Positions 32,258 through 34,428 of a stretch of DNA of 34,428 bases are shown in pieces. Position 1 is the first letter of the stretch. The number at the start of each line of letters is the position of its first letter. A program made the position numbers and the translations under genes. The notes under the pieces were generated by a model. That model was not told where the DNA came from. It saw only the letters and a program-made list of their open reading frames with translations, and did no database searches. The DNA is from Treponema sp. Its GTDB lineage: Bacteria > Spirochaetota > Spirochaetia > Treponematales > Breznakiellaceae. The DNA lies in contig JAITIK010000185.1 in the NCBI GenBank assembly GCA_031279555.1, positions 1 through 34,428 on the forward strand. The letters run 5' to 3'.

Positions 32258-33639
32258 TTGTTCAACGCGCTGTGTATTTCCTCGAGCAGTTCTTCCTCTG
32301 TCTGAACGGATAGAAGATCGCGCAGTTCCTTCTTGATAAGCGCGTTGCGCAACGCGCCGGCAAGGAGGGTTTTCGCTCTTCCCGCTATATCGCTTTCACC
32401 GCTATTTTGCGCCGGCAAACGCACCGCCAGACCCTCGCCGCCCGCTTCGTTTGTCCAACCCGCCGCTTCATAGGAAGGAAGGCTTGAGAAAATGGCGTTG
32501 TTTTTTCCAATGGTATAGAGTCGTTTGGGATACGCCGGAAGCTGTTTTTTAAACCACTCGGCGTAGATATTCATGCTTCTTGCGGCTTCCATGGTACGGG
32601 CAAAGGCCGTCGAGTATGCGCACGTAAGGCGGTCCGCGTTTTCCATGAAAATATCTAGCGGATACGGACGCGCATGAGCGCGGACATCGTTATTCGCAAG
32701 GTCTATGCCCGCAATAAAAACGTTCCCCTGAAAGACAGTGAAAGCCAGATCCAACGCGGACGCCGTAACGGTTCCTCGTTGCGTCATGTTGAGAAAAGGA
32801 ATGCCTAGTCCCGCAAGTACGGTTTTCTGCCAAAGACTCCCGTCTGTCATAAGGAGAACTGGAAAGGAAGCGGCTTGCGAAGGCAGGGCAGCGAAGGCGC
32901 TTGCGGCAAGGATGGTTTTCCCCTCCCCTCCCCCATATCCTCCATGAGGGCGCAGAGTCGAAAACAGGTGAAACAACGCCCAGTTGCCGCCATCAGTTGC
33001 GACAACTATGTCGGGCTTCACATTCGCATGAAAAAGCGGCTCCACAGCGGCAGAAGCCGCCAGTACGAATATCTTTTTTGTTTCCTTCAATTTTTTTATG
33101 ACCGGCAAGGCTTCTTCAAGGCTGGGTCCGGCGCCCGCAATGACACAGGAGCCGGCGTGTTTCTCCGGCGCAAGAAATGTGTCAATAATGGCGATGTTCC
33201 TGAAGAAATTCTGAAACCATTTTCTACCAAAATACGCGATTGTTCTCTTATTGGCGTCGATTCTCTTGACAAACGCAACAGTTTCCGCCATCAAACGGAC
33301 GTATCGCTCTTTATAAAAGAAGAGGCTTGGCCTCCATTCGATAATTCGTATGGTTGAGGCTTCCGTATCGGGTATGGCTTTTTCCAGCAAGGATTGAACG
33401 CCGTTTCCCCGGTTGGCGTCTTCAACATGCAACGCAAGTATCTTTGCATCGGGGAACTTTTTCTCTAGCACGGGGATCATATAGCCCATACCGGGTTCTA
33501 TCAGGATAAAAAAACGAATTCCCTGCCGCAACGACAGGGAATTAATGTACTTCTCCGCTTCCGCAAGCGGATTATAGCGGGAGTGAAGTCTTTTTTTCTC
33601 TTCCATCCCGCTTTTTTCCATTTGAACAGGGTTGTTCAT
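32254..33639 (-). CDS. Maf-like (DUF115) flagellin glycosylation protein, second paralogue
   Basis: A 461-residue paralogue of the downstream gene. The core begins near residue 165 with CVIAGAGPSLEEALPVIKK, followed by IFVLAASAAVEPLFHANV, KPDIVVATDGGNWALFH and NVFIAGIDLANNDVRAH. Overall sequence is quite different from the first copy, so this is an old duplication with likely divided roles. Start ATG 33639 has a poor ribosome binding site; internal ATGs at MEKSGMEEKK are alternatives. It lies 15 bases after the acidic repeat protein and is probably in the same operon. Confidence 0.8.
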   Translation of the reverse strand: MNNPVQMEKSGMEEKKRLHSRYNPLAEAEKYINSLSLRQGIRFFILIEPGMGYMIPVLEKKFPDAKILALHVEDANRGNGVQSLLEKAIPDTEASTIRIIEWRPSLFFYKERYVRLMAETVAFVKRIDANKRTIAYFGRKWFQNFFRNIAIIDTFLAPEKHAGSCVIAGAGPSLEEALPVIKKLKETKKIFVLAASAAVEPLFHANVKPDIVVATDGGNWALFHLFSTLRPHGGYGGGEGKTILAASAFAALPSQAASFPVLLMTDGSLWQKTVLAGLGIPFLNMTQRGTVTASALDLAFTVFQGNVFIAGIDLANNDVRAHARPYPLDIFMENADRLTCAYSTAFARTMEAARSMNIYAEWFKKQLPAYPKRLYTIGKNNAIFSSLPSYEAAGWTNEAGGEGLAVRLPAQNSGESDIAGRAKTLLAGALRNALIKKELRDLLSVQTEEELLEEIHSALNK

Positions 33640-33654
33640 GGCAATTATGTCGCT

Positions 33655-34428
33655 CTATACCAAACCCAACTCCGAGAAGAGTTTTTTATAGGTGTCAAAA
33701 TATTTTGACGCCGCGAATTCTTCAATTTTTTCTTCGGGCAAAGATTCCAGCAACTGATCCATGTAGGAAAGAACGGTCTTGAGTTCCTGTTGAATGGTGG
33801 ACGGTATTGCGTTCAACTTTGCGACTGGCCCGGCTGAAGCCGCAGGTCCGGAAGCCGTTTCAGCCGGAATAGCCGCGCTTTCCGTAGGTTCTTTCCCTGT
33901 GGGAAGGGATTCTTCAACCGGATGTTTTTCCGTTGCCGACTCCGCCGGTTCTTCTTCGGAAATGGCCTCCCTAGCGGAATATTCTTCCGCAACCGGGCGC
34001 TCCGTAGATTCTTCCTCTTCGAAAATAGGTTCCTCAACGGAATATTCTTCCGCCGCCGCCTCTTCCTCTTTGGGAAGGAATTCCTCAGCGGAGTATTCTT
34101 CCGCAACCGGGCGCTCCGTAGATTCTTCCTCTTCGAAAATGGGTTCCCCAACGGAATATTCTTCCGCCGCCTCTTCTTCAGGCATTTCCTCTAACGGCTC
34201 TTCCCCGGTATCTTCCCGCTCGGAAATCTCCACTGTTTCTCTATCCACAGGCAGATGATCTTCATCGGAAAGGTTCAAAGGCATATCATCAAAGGCAATA
34301 GCTTCAAGAACAGGTTCCTGCAATGGATTTTCCTGCAATTGGCCTGAAAGATCCGGCTCATCTATGATCACATCAGAAAGATCGATGTCTTCGGCCTCCA
34401 GTTCATGCTCTGCGGCGGGATCCGCTTC
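33655..34428 (-). CDS. Acidic repeat protein, 5' end beyond the window
   Basis: The frame is open to the window edge, so the protein is partial (258 residues visible). It is extremely rich in Glu, Pro and Ser, with a 38-residue repeat (EEYSV.EPIFEEEESTERP) present twice and shorter EEYSAEE-like echoes, then a small, better ordered C-terminal domain (LNAIPSTIQQELKTVLSYM, then LPEEKIEEFAASKYFD). The first 150 or so residues are probably disordered. No catalytic motif or signal is visible. Position upstream of two Maf-like genes hints at a flagellar or envelope link, by context only. A GTG at 34371 could be an internal start. Confidence 0.7.
   Translation of the reverse strand, partial: EADPAAEHELEAEDIDLSDVIIDEPDLSGQLQENPLQEPVLEAIAFDDMPLNLSDEDHLPVDRETVEISEREDTGEEPLEEMPEEEAAEEYSVGEPIFEEEESTERPVAEEYSAEEFLPKEEEAAAEEYSVEEPIFEEEESTERPVAEEYSAREAISEEEPAESATEKHPVEESLPTGKEPTESAAIPAETASGPAASAGPVAKLNAIPSTIQQELKTVLSYMDQLLESLPEEKIEEFAASKYFDTYKKLFSELGLV
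33977..34171. repeat. 114-bp tandem duplication within the acidic protein gene
   Basis: Two 81-bp copies, 33977-34057 and 34091-34171, differ at only a few positions and are offset by 114 bases (38 codons). Near identity at DNA level shows a recent duplication or ongoing slippage; the offset keeps the reading frame. Confidence 0.85.

Overview
The window looks like the chromosome of a treponeme-type spirochaete of moderate G+C. The main evidence is a flagellar block with two FlaB-type flagellins (both with the [11 protein letters not shown]-like start), FlaG and FliD, together with a V/A-type ATPase, two Maf-type (DUF115) flagellin-glycosylation proteins, an OmpA-family envelope protein, SecG and a stand-alone PTS IIA protein. 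At least two broken genes, two transposon-tail relics and a large tandem repeat array point to a genome undergoing some decay or rearrangement. A host-associated (gut) treponeme is an inference, not something shown directly.

Layout. 1-0.8 kb: a DUF1566-type exported protein, now a pseudogene with two lesions, but with an intact promoter and ribosome binding site. 1.3-5.6 kb (+): glycogen phosphorylase followed immediately by one half of a heterodimeric ABC exporter. 5.6-6.7 kb: an IS200/IS605-like tail relic and a 34-copy array of 23-bp palindromic units very rich in GATC. 6.7-8.5 kb (+): a small unknown protein coupled to a CLC-type H+/Cl- antiporter. 8.8-10.8 kb (+): a strongly structured leader and the second half of the ABC exporter. 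10.9-12.3 kb (-): tsaB, tsaE (t6A tRNA modification) and a small unknown protein. 12.8-15.1 kb (+): a GH36 alpha-galactosidase behind a clear promoter and a 32-bp palindrome. 15.2-20.6 kb (-): flaB, flaB, flaG, fliD and an unknown flagellum-linked protein. 20.9-21.8 kb (+): a frameshifted YitT-type membrane protein. 21.9-22.9 kb (+): a PflA-like radical SAM protein. 22.9-28.4 kb (-): PTS IIA, then V-ATPase stalk subunit, C, I, K and F, then an ATC-hydrolase-like protein. 28.5-30.2 kb (-): secG and an OmpA-domain protein. 30.2-30.7 kb (+): a coiled-coil protein. 30.7-34.4 kb (-): an acidic repeat protein cut by the window edge and two Maf-like proteins.

How the genes fit together. Flagellins, cap, FlaG and the Maf-like transferases serve periplasmic flagella. 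The V-ATPase genes encode the membrane and stalk parts of an ion-translocating ATPase, but the A, B, D and E genes are not here. The two ABC half-transporters carry complementary degenerate motifs and should pair, although 3.4 kb containing the repeat array separates them. Glycogen phosphorylase and alpha-galactosidase point to storage and plant or oligosaccharide sugar use.

Most unusual observations: the GATC-dense palindromic array, three genes whose promoters place the start codon at +1 (probable leaderless mRNAs), the structured leader before the second ABC gene, and two diverged copies of the same transposon-tail relic.
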